Positions 53,351 through 63,269 of a stretch of 64,000 nucleotides of DNA are shown in pieces. Below the pieces are notes generated by a model, which was given only the letters and a program-made list of their open reading frames with translations, was not told the origin of the DNA and made no database searches. The stretch covers positions 123,591 to 187,590 of the forward strand of contig JAXMAM010000003.1 in NCBI GenBank assembly GCA_046350455.1. The letters are read 5' to 3'. Every line of letters begins with the position of its first letter. Within the stretch, counting starts at the first letter, position 1. A program made the position numbers and the translations under genes. The stretch is from CAZXGD01 sp046350455. Lineage in GTDB: Bacteria; Planctomycetota; Phycisphaerae; Phycisphaerales; SM1A02.

Positions 53351-55405
53351 TCAGTACCCCTGCACCTTGCCCATGCGGGGGGGCTTCACCGGGGATGCCA
53401 CGCCGTAGATGATCGTGAGGCCCGATCCCCCGCCCCACGTCGAGATGCGGCTGGGCGGATTGGCTTCGGCAGCCGCCCGCGGATCGTTCCAGTTGTTCGC
53501 GGCCCACACATTGCCAGCAGGATCAATGTTCACGTCGGTCAAGAGCTGAATGCTGCCGCCCCTGAACACATGGAGGACGTCGCCGGGCTTCGTTCCCTGC
53601 GGATGCCCCTTTGGATTGGCGCCCGCCATGAACACCACACCGTTGTTGCGCGGGCCAAGGTTGCCTGCCCAGACATCGTCGTTGCCGTCAATGTTCAGGC
53701 CCCACGGCATGTCCACCTCACCGTTGCCGGTGAAGCCCATCGGCGCCAGCTGGGTGCCGTCTGGCCGGGTCATGTTGATCACGCCAGTGCACTTGGGGTA
53801 CTGGAACGCAGCTCTCGCCAGAATCCGAAACTGCTCCATGATGGAAGCACCATCGGGAACCTTCGGAATGGGAAAGTCGAGAGACGCGTTGCTGGCCACC
53901 CAGACGTTCTCGTTCGAGTCGAGCGCCAGGGCTCGGACAGCGATACCGACCCGGAACGATTCCACTTTCGCTGGATCATCCGCGGGGAAACGCACGACGG
54001 TGTCCGACTGCGAGTTGCTGACCCAGACGCGATTCCTGGAGTCGATTACAATGTCGAACGGCGAGTGGAGCCCCTTGACCTTCACGATGCGCCCGTCCTT
54101 GATGCGCCCACCAGGGAAGTGCAGCAATTGATCACCTGATCCATCGGCAACCCAGACATCGCCACTGGCAGCGACGCCAATCCCCATCAGCCCGGAGAGC
54201 TTCTCCTTGAAGGGGAAGTCATCCGCCTTGGCGACTGGGCGGCCGTTGAAGTCCATGACCAGGATGTGCCCGTTGAAACTGGTGGCCCAGACGTGTTCGC
54301 GGGTGACCGCTGTGCCCCAGCCGACCCCATCTAGACCCATGCCGGTGAAGCCGGTGATTGGCGGAGAGAGCGGCGTGCCATTGGGGGCGAACTTGATCAC
54401 CCCGCCGCCAATGCTCCGAACCACGCTGGACTGCGACCCGGGCATCCAGTTCTGTCCGCTCCAGAGGTTGCCCTCCGCATCGAACATGAAGCGGCCGTTG
54501 GCGCACATCCCGCCCCCGGCAAAGCAGAGGCTGATCGCAAAGTCGGGCGGGGACCAGGCCAGATATGGCAGGAAAGGAGCCGCGCGTCGGGCTCCGCCTT
54601 CGGGCTGGGGATAGGCCTCGTCGAACAGGGCGTACAGCTGCGTCGCGTTGGCCCACGGCCTGCGCGCGATGCTGGCCATGGCCTCCAGGGTGGAGCTGGG
54701 CTTGGCTCCGCCGACCGCTGTTGACGCACTGAGGAAGCGGTCGCGCCAGGCGTCGTTGCTGGCTGTGACAAAAGCGCTGATGAGGTCACCCAGGGTGTTC
54801 AGGTTGGCCAGCGTGGTGGTCTGGGTGCTGTTGATTGGGTCCAGCAGCACCCTGCCCCAATCGCCGGTCACAGGATCCACTAGGTTTGGCACGTTGCCAG
54901 CAGCGATCCTCAGTCCCAGCAGATGACCAGAGATGGACTCCCCGCTGATGAACTGCGCGCAGGTGAAGGCCGATGCGACCGTGGTGAGTTCATTGACTGT
55001 GGCGGTCTTCGGCAGCGCAGTGCCGAGCACAGCAAGCAGCGCCACTCCGTGCTTGGCGTTCGTGCTCCCAGCAGCCTTTGGCGTGCCGTCCCGCGCCACC
55101 AGGTAGAGCACCTTGTCCGCAGCGTTCTTGAGCTGGTCGCCACCGATGTCCAGCGTGAAGCCGCCGTCTTCATTGGTCTTTCCTTGGGCCAGCTGGACTG
55201 GCGTGCCCGCACTGGCGGCGTAGAGGGTGACGGTCGAGCCGACCATGGGGCCTTTGGCGACCTGGACCTTTCCGGTCCACGGGCTGGGACCGTTCGCAGC
55301 CTGCGCGGAGGTCGCTGGCGCGGGCCAACTGGCTGCCATCAAGAGCGCAGCACACGTTCCTGGCAACAACGCAAGCATCGCCCGGTAGATCCACTTGGCC
55401 TGCAT
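53351..55405 (-). CDS. Secreted NHL-repeat-type beta-propeller protein
   Basis: 684 residues from the ATG at 55405, with AGAGGAG 5 nt upstream. Signal peptide to about residue 35 (LALLPGTCAALLMAASWPAPATSA). Residues ~45-115 look like a carboxypeptidase-regulatory or CNA-B-like beta-sandwich (KGPMVGSTVTLYAASAGTP; GKTNEDGGFTLDIGG). A helical part follows, then from ~290 a series of NHL/streptogramin-lyase-like propeller blades (GIGVAASGDVWVADGSGDQ; DIVIDSRNRVWVSNSQSDTV; ALALDSNENVWVASNAS; LNIDGNDDVWAGN). It is probably an extracellular binding protein; the ligand is unknown. No dockerin tail. Confidence 0.85.
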   Translation of the reverse strand: MQAKWIYRAMLALLPGTCAALLMAASWPAPATSAQAANGPSPWTGKVQVAKGPMVGSTVTLYAASAGTPVQLAQGKTNEDGGFTLDIGGDQLKNAADKVLYLVARDGTPKAAGSTNAKHGVALLAVLGTALPKTATVNELTTVASAFTCAQFISGESISGHLLGLRIAAGNVPNLVDPVTGDWGRVLLDPINSTQTTTLANLNTLGDLISAFVTASNDAWRDRFLSASTAVGGAKPSSTLEAMASIARRPWANATQLYALFDEAYPQPEGGARRAAPFLPYLAWSPPDFAISLCFAGGGMCANGRFMFDAEGNLWSGQNWMPGSQSSVVRSIGGGVIKFAPNGTPLSPPITGFTGMGLDGVGWGTAVTREHVWATSFNGHILVMDFNGRPVAKADDFPFKEKLSGLMGIGVAASGDVWVADGSGDQLLHFPGGRIKDGRIVKVKGLHSPFDIVIDSRNRVWVSNSQSDTVVRFPADDPAKVESFRVGIAVRALALDSNENVWVASNASLDFPIPKVPDGASIMEQFRILARAAFQYPKCTGVINMTRPDGTQLAPMGFTGNGEVDMPWGLNIDGNDDVWAGNLGPRNNGVVFMAGANPKGHPQGTKPGDVLHVFRGGSIQLLTDVNIDPAGNVWAANNWNDPRAAAEANPPSRISTWGGGSGLTIIYGVASPVKPPRMGKVQGY

Positions 55406-55512
55406 GGGGTCTCCTCTGGACATCGTCCAGTTGTAGATGAGGGCGGCACCCGGGCGCGCCTGATGCCTGAAATCCTACTTCGCGAAAGGCCGGCCGCCGC
55501 GCGGGCCACGCT

Positions 55513-55562
55513 GCCCACTGCCTTTGCACCAGTGCAGTGGGCACACCAAATGCAACTAAACT
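55513..55562 (+). promoter_or_regulatory. Operator-like inverted repeat and -10 upstream of the membrane-protein gene
   Basis: GCCCACTGC (55513-55521) and GCAGTGGGC (55534-55542) are perfect 9-bp arms around 12 nt. A TAAACT hexamer follows at 55557-55562, and AAAGGGGTGG lies before the ATG at 55589. The core CCACTGC/GCAGTGG is shared with the palindrome upstream of dnaA. Confidence 0.45.
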
Positions 55563-55588
55563 CGGGCAACACCCAAAGGGGTGGACAG

Positions 55589-56843
55589 ATGAGTGCGACC
55601 CCACGCATGACCACCCCTTCACCCAACGCCGAACGACACTTCCTGCACGAGTCGCCCGACTTCTCGCTGGTCCTTGGCGGGCCGCTCTACCAGCTCTGGC
55701 GACGAACCCGGCTGACTGGGGGAACGCTGCAGCTCCTGAGCCGGCGCCTGGTGGTGACCCTGCTGCTCACGTGGCTCCCCCTCCTCCTTCTCTCGGTCGC
55801 GGAAGGAAACGCGTGGAGCGGCGCGGGCCGGGAGATCGCCATTCCGTTCCTCCTGGACATCGAGACGCACCTGCGCTTCCTGGTGGCTGTGCCACTTCTG
55901 ATTGTGGCTGAGCTGGTTGTCCACCAGCGCATGCGCCCTCTGGTGCAGCAGTTCATAGACCGTGGCCTGATCACAGAAGAGACCTGCCCGCGGTTCGACG
56001 CCGCGATCTGGTCCGCCATGCGGCTGCGCAACTCCGTGGCCGCCGAACTCCTGCTCATCGCCATCGTCTACGTGGTCGGCGTCGGCATCATCTGGCGCAC
56101 GCAGGTGGCCCTGTCGCTGACCAGCTGGTACGGCGTGGGTGTGGACAACGTGCTGCGGCCCACGCTTGCCGGCTGGTGGATGGGTCTGGTCAGCCTGCCG
56201 ATCTTCCAGTTCCTGCTGCTGCGATGGTGCTTCCGCCTCTTCATCTGGACCCGATTCCTCTGGCAGGTCTCGCGCCTCAAGCTCAGCCTGGTGCCCACGC
56301 ATCCGGACCGCTGTGGCGGCCTCGGCTTTCTCTCATCCATCTGCTACGCCTTCTCGCCAATCCTGATGGCCCAGGGGACGCTGCTGGCAGGATTGATCGC
56401 CAACCGGATCTTCTTCAACGGGGCCACGCTGAGTTCAAGGTGGAGATCGCAGCGCTTGTGGCGCTGATGGTCTTCCTGGTGCTGGGGCCGCTGCTCATCT
56501 TTGCGCCACGAACGCACGCCGAGGCCACCAAGCGCGCTGCCATCCTTGCCTACGGCACCTTTGCGCAGCGCTACGCGCGCGAGTTTGACGAGAAGTGGAT
56601 CCGCGGGGGCGCCCCCGCTGGCGAGCCGCTCCTGGGCAGCGCCGACATCCAGTCCATGGCCGACCTCATCAACACCTTCAGCGAGGTGGTCACGGGGATG
56701 CGCCTGGCGCCCGTGACGTTCCGCTCCCGCGCTGCAGGCTGCCATCACACGGAAACGCTCCTGCCGCTCTCCTCCCCCCCCTCACGCTGACGATGATCTC
56801 GCTGGACCAGTTGCTTGATCAGATGCTCAAGGCATTGTTCTAG
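55589..56843 (+). pseudogene. Multi-pass membrane protein gene, frameshifted
   Basis: The first frame encodes about 290 residues with several membrane helices (LVVTLLLTWLPLLLLSV; LRFLVAVPLLIVAELVV; AAELLLIAIVYVVGVGIIW; LVSLPIFQFLLLRWCF) and ends at 56467. Just before that, the conserved-looking continuation FKVEIAALVALMVFLVLGPL moves to another frame and runs through a helical domain (YAREFDEKWIRGG, IQSMADLINTF) to about 56720. The likely end, ISLDQLLDQMLKALF, is in the third frame up to the TAG at 56843. At least two indels are needed; one region contains a run of eight C. Function unknown. Confidence 0.72.
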
Positions 56844-56924
56844 ATTGGGTCGATCACTTCGGTTGAACTCTCGTGAAAATCGGTGCAGTGGGGAGAGGCT
56901 GCCTTGCCCCTTACCTGCGCGCCG

Positions 56925-57787
56925 AGCACGAGAGTTCAGCGACACTCCCCATGCCCCGAGCAGCGTCGCAAGATCGGTCCCATCTACCTCACCATCGCCA
57001 TTCGGATCGAACGCGCCGCCAGTCGCTGCGCCCCACGCCCAGGGGGAGCAACCCCGAGGTCCGTACCGTCCACGGCTCCGTCGTGGGTGGCGTCGCCGTC
57101 GCATGTGGGCAACCACCTGCTTGACATGGTGTGGTAGTAGCCGCACGCAATGTCCGCCACGGGTCCAAGGTCAGCGGGGACCTCCGTCTGGTGCTCCAGA
57201 TTCCGCCCCCAGCACGTGACGCTTCCAATCTCCAGGATCGCCGCAACGTGGTGGCCTCCGCATGCCAGCTTGGCCACCGGCGCCGCAAACTCCGGTATGA
57301 ACAACAGCGCGTACTCGTTGGAGCCCCACGCCCTGACGGCGCCATTCCCGCGCAAGGCAAATGAAGTCCGCTCTGCGGCAGCCACTTGCTTCACGAATCC
57401 AAGATCCGCTGGAGGCGTGCCTTGCCCAACCTCGTTTCGCCCCCAGCAGCGCACCACGCCATCGCCCTGCACCGCCAGGGAGTAATGGCCCCCTGCTGCG
57501 ATGGACACCAACTGCCCCAGGTCCGATGGAGGCGTGCACTGTGCATACCCGTTGTAGTCCCAGCAGACCAAGGTGCCATCAGCCCGCAGCGCAATGGAGT
57601 GGTACCAGCCCCCCGCCACTTGCACACATGGGCCAAGAAAGCCCGTGGGTGGCCGGCCCTGGCCGTTGTCCGCCATGCCACTCCCCACCCCAGTACCCCT
57701 GAACCGAAGTTGGTCCTCTGCGTGCACACCTAGGCAGAGACCCGCCACGACGGTGGCGGCGACGCTGAATGAAGTGTGGTTGCGCAA
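56925..57787 (-). pseudogene. Secreted RCC1-like protein with dockerin-like tail, frameshifted
   Basis: Starts at TTG 57787 with GGAGG 7 nt upstream, giving a signal peptide (SFSVAATVVAGLCLGVHA). Then come five or six RCC1/BLIP-II-like blades of about 35-40 residues (VQVAGGWYHSIALRADG, LVCWDYNGYAQ; VVRCWGRNEVGQGTPPADLG). The dockerin-like pair is split: THDGAVDGTDLG is in the first frame, but DPNGDGEVDGTDLATLLGAW is in another. Two or more indels near 57030-57060 (in a run of C/G) explain this. The second frame stays open to 56745, so the true end is uncertain. Divergent from an intact relative at 58075. Confidence 0.7.
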
Positions 57788-58061
57788 TCGAGTGCCTCCG
57801 GGAAGTGCGGCGCGCGGGAAGGGTCCGTCGCGCGCTGGCGATCCACCAGGTCTCGTCAGACATCGGCCTGGCGCGGGCCAAGGCGGAAGCGAGCATCGTA
57901 CGCAACCGCCGAGCCGTGAAGATCGATACGTTGGCGTCTCAGGCGAGGGCAGAGCCACTGCGCCTGATGGCCGCGCGATGCCGGTCTGACGCGGCAGTTC
58001 CTCGGGGCGCAGCTCGAGGGTTTCGGGACCGTTCTGGTTTGGTGGGCAGGTTGGCCTGCGC

Positions 58062-58067
58062 TATTCT
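58062..58067 (+). promoter_or_regulatory. -10 element of the intact RCC1-like gene
   Basis: TATTCT, 7 nt before the ATG at 58075. TTGGTG lies 17 nt further upstream as a weak -35. The rest of the 287-bp divergent gap (57788-58074) shows no gene. Confidence 0.5.
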
Positions 58068-58074
58068 GCGACAC

Positions 58075-59337
58075 ATGGGCAATCGAGCCCCAATCCCGGG
58101 CACAAACCATTGCATTGCAGCCGATCTGGCGCTTGGCAGCCTTGTCTCCGCACTTGCGCTGTGCGCCCCAGCAGGCGCGGCGGACGCCGTTCGGTGCTGG
58201 GGGTACAACTTCTCGGGGCAGGCGGTGGTACCAGCGGATCTGGGTGGCGTCACGCAGATCGCCAGCGGGAGCGGCTTCTGTGCTGCATTGACGGTGGCCG
58301 GCACCGTCAGGTGCTGGGGAAGCAACAACTACGGACAATGCAACGTTCCGGCCAACGTCGGCGAGGTGGCGCAGCTCGAGTGCGGCAATGAGTTCTGCAT
58401 GGTGCGCCGACCAAACGGTTCGCTCTTCGGATGGGGGTACAACTTTTACGGGCAGCTCAACGTTCCGGCCAACCTTGGTCCCGTTGTGCAGATAAGTTTG
58501 GGAGGTTCGCACGTGGTGGCATTGCGCTCGGACGGGAGCGTGCGGTGCTGGGGGGCAAACGCGGTGCATCAATGCGACGTGCCTGCGGACCTGCCTCCAG
58601 TGGCTGAGGTGTCGGCCGGCGCCGCGTGCACCCTGGCGCGCACGCCGACCGGAGGTGTGCTCGCCTGGGGAACCAACTTGCTAGGCCAGTGCGACATTCC
58701 GGCCAATCTGAGACCTGTGCAGAAGCTCCGCTGCGCGACCTACCACGCCATGGCCATTGATGCCGCTGGCAGCCTGACCTGCTGGGGCTACAACGGCAAT
58801 GGCCAGTGCAACATTCCCGCCGACCTGGGACCCATCGTGGATGCCGATGGAAGCGAATCGCACACGATCGTGCTAAAGCCTGACGGGACAGTTCGATGCT
58901 GGGGATCGAACACGCACGGGCAGTGCACCATTCCGCCAGGTCTGGGCACGGTCCACCGCATCGCATGCGGGGTCGCCCTAAGCATGGTGATGAAAGATCC
59001 AGGCGGGCCGGACGACGACGGCGACGCCGTTCCCGCCGCGCAGGACAACTGCAACTCCGTCTGGAATCCGCTTCAGCAGGACTGCGACGGTGATGGCGTG
59101 GGGGACGCGTGCGTCGTCACCGACTCCGGGAAGGACTACAACGCTGACGGCGTGCCGGATTCGTGCCAATGCCTCTGCGACTTTAGCCACGACAACTTGG
59201 TCAATGGCACTGACTTGGGACAACTCCTGAGTGCATGGGGCACCGCAACCCTGCCCTTCGACATCAACCGGGATGGCCTGGTGAACGGCGTCGATCTGGG
59301 CATCCTCCTGGGTTCGTGGGGCGCCTGTCCGCAGTGA
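58075..59337 (+). CDS. Secreted RCC1-like beta-propeller protein with dockerin-like tail
   Basis: 420 residues. Signal peptide to about residue 36 (ADLALGSLVSALALCAPAGAA). Seven or eight repeats of ~38 residues follow with the pattern V-R-C-W-G-x-N-x-x-G-Q-C-x-V-P-A-x-L-G-x-V, that is RCC1/BLIP-II-type blades rich in Cys and Trp. Then a thrombospondin-type-3-like calcium segment (DDDGDAVPAAQDNCNSVW; DCDGDGVGDAC) and the dockerin-like pair (NLVNGTDLGQLLSAWG; DINRDGLVNGVDLGILLGSW). It is probably an extracellular binding protein. The ATG at 58075 fits both signal peptide and promoter. Confidence 0.88.
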   Translation: MGNRAPIPGTNHCIAADLALGSLVSALALCAPAGAADAVRCWGYNFSGQAVVPADLGGVTQIASGSGFCAALTVAGTVRCWGSNNYGQCNVPANVGEVAQLECGNEFCMVRRPNGSLFGWGYNFYGQLNVPANLGPVVQISLGGSHVVALRSDGSVRCWGANAVHQCDVPADLPPVAEVSAGAACTLARTPTGGVLAWGTNLLGQCDIPANLRPVQKLRCATYHAMAIDAAGSLTCWGYNGNGQCNIPADLGPIVDADGSESHTIVLKPDGTVRCWGSNTHGQCTIPPGLGTVHRIACGVALSMVMKDPGGPDDDGDAVPAAQDNCNSVWNPLQQDCDGDGVGDACVVTDSGKDYNADGVPDSCQCLCDFSHDNLVNGTDLGQLLSAWGTATLPFDINRDGLVNGVDLGILLGSWGACPQ

Positions 59338-59411
59338 GTGATGAGCGTCACACCCTCCACGCGTTCGGAAGGTGTTTGGCGCCTACGACCCCCACGCCTC
59401 CCATCTACGTT

Positions 59412-59936
59412 CTAACGCCGCCTTCGCCGCGCAACCAGCCCGCCAAGAAGCAACGGCGCGGCTGCAAAGACCGACGTCTGGGAGTAGCCCAGCATGCCGC
59501 TCAGCGTGCCGCTCCCGGAACGCGAATCGGGAAGAATGACCATCGCGCCTGGCGCTGAAATGGAGCACGTCCAGTCCAGCTGGAAGCTGCAGGCACCGTA
59601 GGCCTGGGGAAGATGCTGCGGCGTGTAGCCGGTGAGCAACAGGTGGTTGGTCAACCCCGTCTGGATGGTCACGGTGATGCCGACCAACTGTCCGAGCGAC
59701 GGATCAAACTGCGCCAGGTTGAGCGTGGGAGTCCACGCGGCGAAGTCGTACTGGCCACCCTCAGCAGTCTGGAAAAATGGTGAGGTCGCGAGGTTCGAAA
59801 CGCTGTCGCCCACCGTGACCACTTCGGCAGAAGCCGCCGCGGGCACAATCAAGGTGGCAAACGAGGCGGTCAGGCGGGACCCTTGGAGCGCTCCCGAACG
59901 TGCGCACGCCGCAGCCGTATGATGCGCCGTAGCCAA
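59412..59936 (-). CDS. Secreted protein with PEP-CTERM-like tail
   Basis: About 174 residues if it begins at TTG 59936; GTG 59951 and ATG 60008 are in phase too and the true start is unclear. A hydrophobic export segment (LTASFATLIVPAAASA) precedes a beta-rich domain (TVGDSVSNLATSPFFQTAEGG; TVTIQTGLTNHLLLTGY) of the kind found in anchor-type PEP-CTERM proteins. The end has a hydrophobic helix (SVFAAAPLLLGGLVA) and a basic RRRRR tail, although the Pro-Glu-Pro box is not recognisable. Divergent from the arylsulfatase. Confidence 0.62.
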   Translation of the reverse strand: MATAHHTAAACARSGALQGSRLTASFATLIVPAAASAEVVTVGDSVSNLATSPFFQTAEGGQYDFAAWTPTLNLAQFDPSLGQLVGITVTIQTGLTNHLLLTGYTPQHLPQAYGACSFQLDWTCSISAPGAMVILPDSRSGSGTLSGMLGYSQTSVFAAAPLLLGGLVARRRRR

Positions 59937-60006
59937 GAAATTCGGCTGCACTGTCGCGGCAATCAGATTGCCATTCCATCCTGAGAACCCCTGGCGGAGA
60001 CTGACC

Positions 60007-62523
60007 ATGAGCGCCCTTCGAACACCCGCATCGTTCTTCCTGGCGGTGGCCATGGTCGTGATGGCTTCCAGCGCTGGGGCGCAGGCGCCAGCGCGGCCGT
60101 CGCCCAACCCCCCGCAGACAACCGGGAAGCCAGGCTCAGCCGATTCAACCACCACGATCCCCGGCAACCAGTTGCCGCCGCCCGATCCCAAGTTTGGTGG
60201 CGTGATCAAGCAGAAGGCGTCGGACTCTGTGCCATGGTGGCCACCGCGCACCGTCCCACCAAAGGGCGCACCAAACGTGCTCCTCATCATGACGGACGAC
60301 GACGGCTTTGGCTCTCCAAGCACATTTGGCGGGGTGATTCCGACACCCGCGCTCGACCGCATTGCCAAGAGCGGCCTGCGCTACACGAACTTCCACTCCA
60401 CCTCGCTCTGTTCGCCCACTCGCGCCGCCCTCATCACAGGGCGCAACCACCACTCGGTGGGCTTCGGCGTGGTCGGTGAGATCGCCACGGGCTTTCCGGG
60501 CTACGACTCGATCGTTCCTATCGAGAAGGGAACCGTCGGCACGATTCTGAGGGACAACGGCTACGCCACCGCGTGGTTCGGCAAGGATCACAACACGCCG
60601 TTCTTCGCAAACAGCCAGGCGGGACCATTCACACAGTGGCCGAACGGGATGGGCTTCGAATACTTCTACGGCTTCGTTGGCGGCGATGCCAGCCAGTGGC
60701 AGCCCAACCTCTTCCGCAATACCACGCCGATCTACCCCTTCCAGGGCAAGCCTGGCTGGAACCTGGAAACGGCGATGGCGGACGAGGCGATCCAATACAT
60801 GAAGCAGTCCAAGGAGCTGGCCCCGGACAAGCCCTTCTTCGTCTACTACGTTCCCGGTGCCGTGCACGCGCCGCACCATCCCACGCCGGAGTGGATCAAG
60901 AAGATCAGCGACATGCACCTCTTTGACGACGGCTGGGAGAAGCTGCGTGAGAAGATCTTTGCCAACCAGAAGCGGCTGGGCATCATGCCCGAGAATGCGC
61001 AGCTGACACCCTGGCCGGACGGGCAGGGCATCTACGGCGGCGCCAAGCTGCCTCGGTGGGACTCGCTGGACTGGGAGCAGAAGAAGCTGTTCATCAAGCA
61101 GGCCGACGTCTACGCCGCGTACCAGGCGTACGCCGACGACCAGATCGGCCGTGTGATCCAGGCTGTGGAGGATCTTGGGCAGCTGGACAACACCCTCATC
61201 ATCTACATCAGCGGCGACAACGGGGCGAGCGCCGAAGGCATGGTGAACGGCACCCCGAACGAGTTCACGACCTTCAATGGCATCGAGGTGCCCGTGAAGG
61301 ACCAGTTCCTCTGGTACGAGTTCTGGGGATCGGAGCGCACCTTCCCGCACTACTCCGCAGCGTGGGCGTGGGCCTTCGACACCCCTTTCAAGTGGATGAA
61401 GCAGGTGCCTTCGCACTTCGGCGGAACGTCGCAGGGCATGGCGATCTCGTGGCCCAACCGCATCAAGGACGCCGGTGGCATCCGGCGGCAGTTCCACCAT
61501 GTCATTGACATCGTGCCGACCATCCTGGAAGCCGCTGGCATCCCGGCGCCTGACACGATCAACGGCATCAAGCAGTCGCCGATCGAAGGGGTGAGCCTGG
61601 CCTATACCTGGGACAAGGCGAACGCCGACGCTCCCACTCGGCATACCACCCAGTACTTCGAGATGCTTGGCAACCGCGCCATCTATCACGATGGCTGGGT
61701 GGCCGCCACCACGCCGGTCACGCTGCCGTGGGAGCTGAGCACCAAGGCGCCGCCAGACGTGATCACCGGCTATCGGTGGGAGCTCTACAACATGATGGAG
61801 GATCCCACTCAGAACAACGACCTTGCTGCAAAGATGCCCGACAAGCTCACGCAGCTGCAGAATCTCTTCTATCTGGAGGCGGCGAAGTACAACGTCCTGC
61901 CGCTCGACAACTCGACGCTGGCGCGCTGGAACGCGCCAAAGCCGAGCCTGACGGCTGGGCGAACGGAGTTCACCTACTCGGGCACGCTGGCCAGCGTGCC
62001 GGGCAGCACAGCGCCAAGCATTCTCAACAAGGCGTTCACCATCACCGCCGATGTGACGATTCCCGAAGGCGGTGCCGAGGGAATGATCGTGACGCAAGGC
62101 GGCCGGTTCGGCGGGTACGGCCTGTTCCTGAGCAAGGGCGTGCTGGACATTGGCCGCGGGCACGTGGTGTTCCTCTACAACCTGCTCGACCTGAAGCGCA
62201 CGACCTGGGAAGGACCGGAGCTGGGTGCCGGCAGGCACACCATCGTGTTCTCCTATGAACCGGCCGAACCAGGCCTGGGCAAGGGCGGGACGGGCGTGCT
62301 GAGCGTGGATGGCAAGGAGGTGGCTCGCAACACGATGGAGCACTCCACACCGATCACCTTCGCTGAGGACGAGACGTTTGACGTCGGTCTGGACACTCGC
62401 ACAGGCGTCGCCATGGTGGAGTACCGATACGACCCGCCCTTTGAGTTCACGGGGACCATCAACCGGCTCACCTTCAACCTGACACCGCCGATGGCGCAGC
62501 CCAAGGCGCCTGCGGCTCCGTAA
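60007..62523 (+). CDS. Secreted arylsulfatase
   Basis: 838 residues. Signal peptide (SFFLAVAMVVMASSAGA). The sulfatase fold has the formylglycine motif CSPTR with Cys135 followed by AALITGR, so a formylglycine-generating enzyme is required elsewhere in the genome. Metal-ligand segments: LLIMTDDDGFG near residue 96, and ISGDNGAS. His/Lys active-site segments: GKDHN, PGAVHAPHH. After about residue 640 a C-terminal beta-domain of ~190 residues (FTITADVTIPEGGAEG; VSYEP-like strand, GVLSVDGKEVARN) may bind a carbohydrate. It is close to large PdsA/AtsA-like arylsulfatases. GGAG lies 8 nt before the ATG. It likely desulfates algal polysaccharides or aryl sulfates; the substrate is not determinable. 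Confidence 0.93.
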   Translation: MSALRTPASFFLAVAMVVMASSAGAQAPARPSPNPPQTTGKPGSADSTTTIPGNQLPPPDPKFGGVIKQKASDSVPWWPPRTVPPKGAPNVLLIMTDDDGFGSPSTFGGVIPTPALDRIAKSGLRYTNFHSTSLCSPTRAALITGRNHHSVGFGVVGEIATGFPGYDSIVPIEKGTVGTILRDNGYATAWFGKDHNTPFFANSQAGPFTQWPNGMGFEYFYGFVGGDASQWQPNLFRNTTPIYPFQGKPGWNLETAMADEAIQYMKQSKELAPDKPFFVYYVPGAVHAPHHPTPEWIKKISDMHLFDDGWEKLREKIFANQKRLGIMPENAQLTPWPDGQGIYGGAKLPRWDSLDWEQKKLFIKQADVYAAYQAYADDQIGRVIQAVEDLGQLDNTLIIYISGDNGASAEGMVNGTPNEFTTFNGIEVPVKDQFLWYEFWGSERTFPHYSAAWAWAFDTPFKWMKQVPSHFGGTSQGMAISWPNRIKDAGGIRRQFHHVIDIVPTILEAAGIPAPDTINGIKQSPIEGVSLAYTWDKANADAPTRHTTQYFEMLGNRAIYHDGWVAATTPVTLPWELSTKAPPDVITGYRWELYNMMEDPTQNNDLAAKMPDKLTQLQNLFYLEAAKYNVLPLDNSTLARWNAPKPSLTAGRTEFTYSGTLASVPGSTAPSILNKAFTITADVTIPEGGAEGMIVTQGGRFGGYGLFLSKGVLDIGRGHVVFLYNLLDLKRTTWEGPELGAGRHTIVFSYEPAEPGLGKGGTGVLSVDGKEVARNTMEHSTPITFAEDETFDVGLDTRTGVAMVEYRYDPPFEFTGTINRLTFNLTPPMAQPKAPAAP

Positions 62524-62552
62524 GCGAGTGGCCGCGACCATCGCAGCCTGCA

Positions 62553-63269
62553 TCAACCCCACTGCTGCAGGAGCGCTCCCAAATCAGCGCCGTCCACCAT
62601 GCCATCTGCGTTGAGATCGCCCGCGCTCCCCGGCGGCACAGCGCCCCAGGCGCCCAGCAACAGTCCAAGATCAAACCCGTTTACCATGCCGTCGCCGTTC
62701 AGGTCAGGAGAAGGAGCGCATCCGACGACGATGGGAGTGTCAGGCTCGCTTTCCCAGGCGATCTCAGTGATGGTCGCGGTGATCCACGGCGCGTCCCCCT
62801 CCACCACGATGCCGAGCCAGCCGTAGTGGGCGGCGCCGTCGCGCTGGAACTGGATTCCGATGAAGTGGTGGCCAGCCGGCAAGCTGTAGTCCCCAGTCCC
62901 CCACCAGTTGTCGATCGCGAAGACCACCAATAGGTTGGCGTAGGAGAAGGCATCCTGCTCGCGAGCTGGGCCGACCACGCTTCCTTCTGGAAGAAAGGTC
63001 ACCTGGCCAGAGTCGGCCGCGCAGAGAAAGCCGTTCATCCACGTGGCGCCGATGAATGCAAGCGTCCACGCACTCGAGTGAGGATCCGTCTGATAGTCAA
63101 CCACGCCATTCTCGTCCACGTCAACAGACGTCTGGTACCCGATCGGGATCTCCACCCATCGGTGACTGACTTCAGCCATGGCGGCTGGGACAGCGGCAGA
63201 GAGGGCGAGCACCGCACCTAGGATGGTGGAGCGCTGGACGCTGGCAAAGATGAAGTTTCGGTATGCCAT
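62553..63269 (-). CDS. Secreted protein with dockerin-like tail
   Basis: 238 residues. AAGGAG lies 6 nt before the ATG. Signal peptide (TILGAVLALSAAVPAAMA, to about residue 32), then a ~145-residue beta-rich domain (VEIPIGYQTSVDVDENG; GWLGIVVEGDAPWITATITE) of the type seen in secreted proteins that usually carry sorting tails. The C-terminus has two calcium loops, DLNGDGMVNGFDLGLLLGAW and DLNADGMVDGADLGALLQQW, after a Cys-containing linker (VVGCAPSP). Function unknown; the tail suggests surface attachment or complex formation. Convergent with the arylsulfatase, 29 bp apart. Confidence 0.82.
   Translation of the reverse strand: MAYRNFIFASVQRSTILGAVLALSAAVPAAMAEVSHRWVEIPIGYQTSVDVDENGVVDYQTDPHSSAWTLAFIGATWMNGFLCAADSGQVTFLPEGSVVGPAREQDAFSYANLLVVFAIDNWWGTGDYSLPAGHHFIGIQFQRDGAAHYGWLGIVVEGDAPWITATITEIAWESEPDTPIVVGCAPSPDLNGDGMVNGFDLGLLLGAWGAVPPGSAGDLNADGMVDGADLGALLQQWG

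Noticed and set aside
60145..62562. 805-codon minus-strand open frame
   Set aside because: Antisense to the arylsulfatase; no recognisable domain, and the sense strand has clear catalytic motifs.
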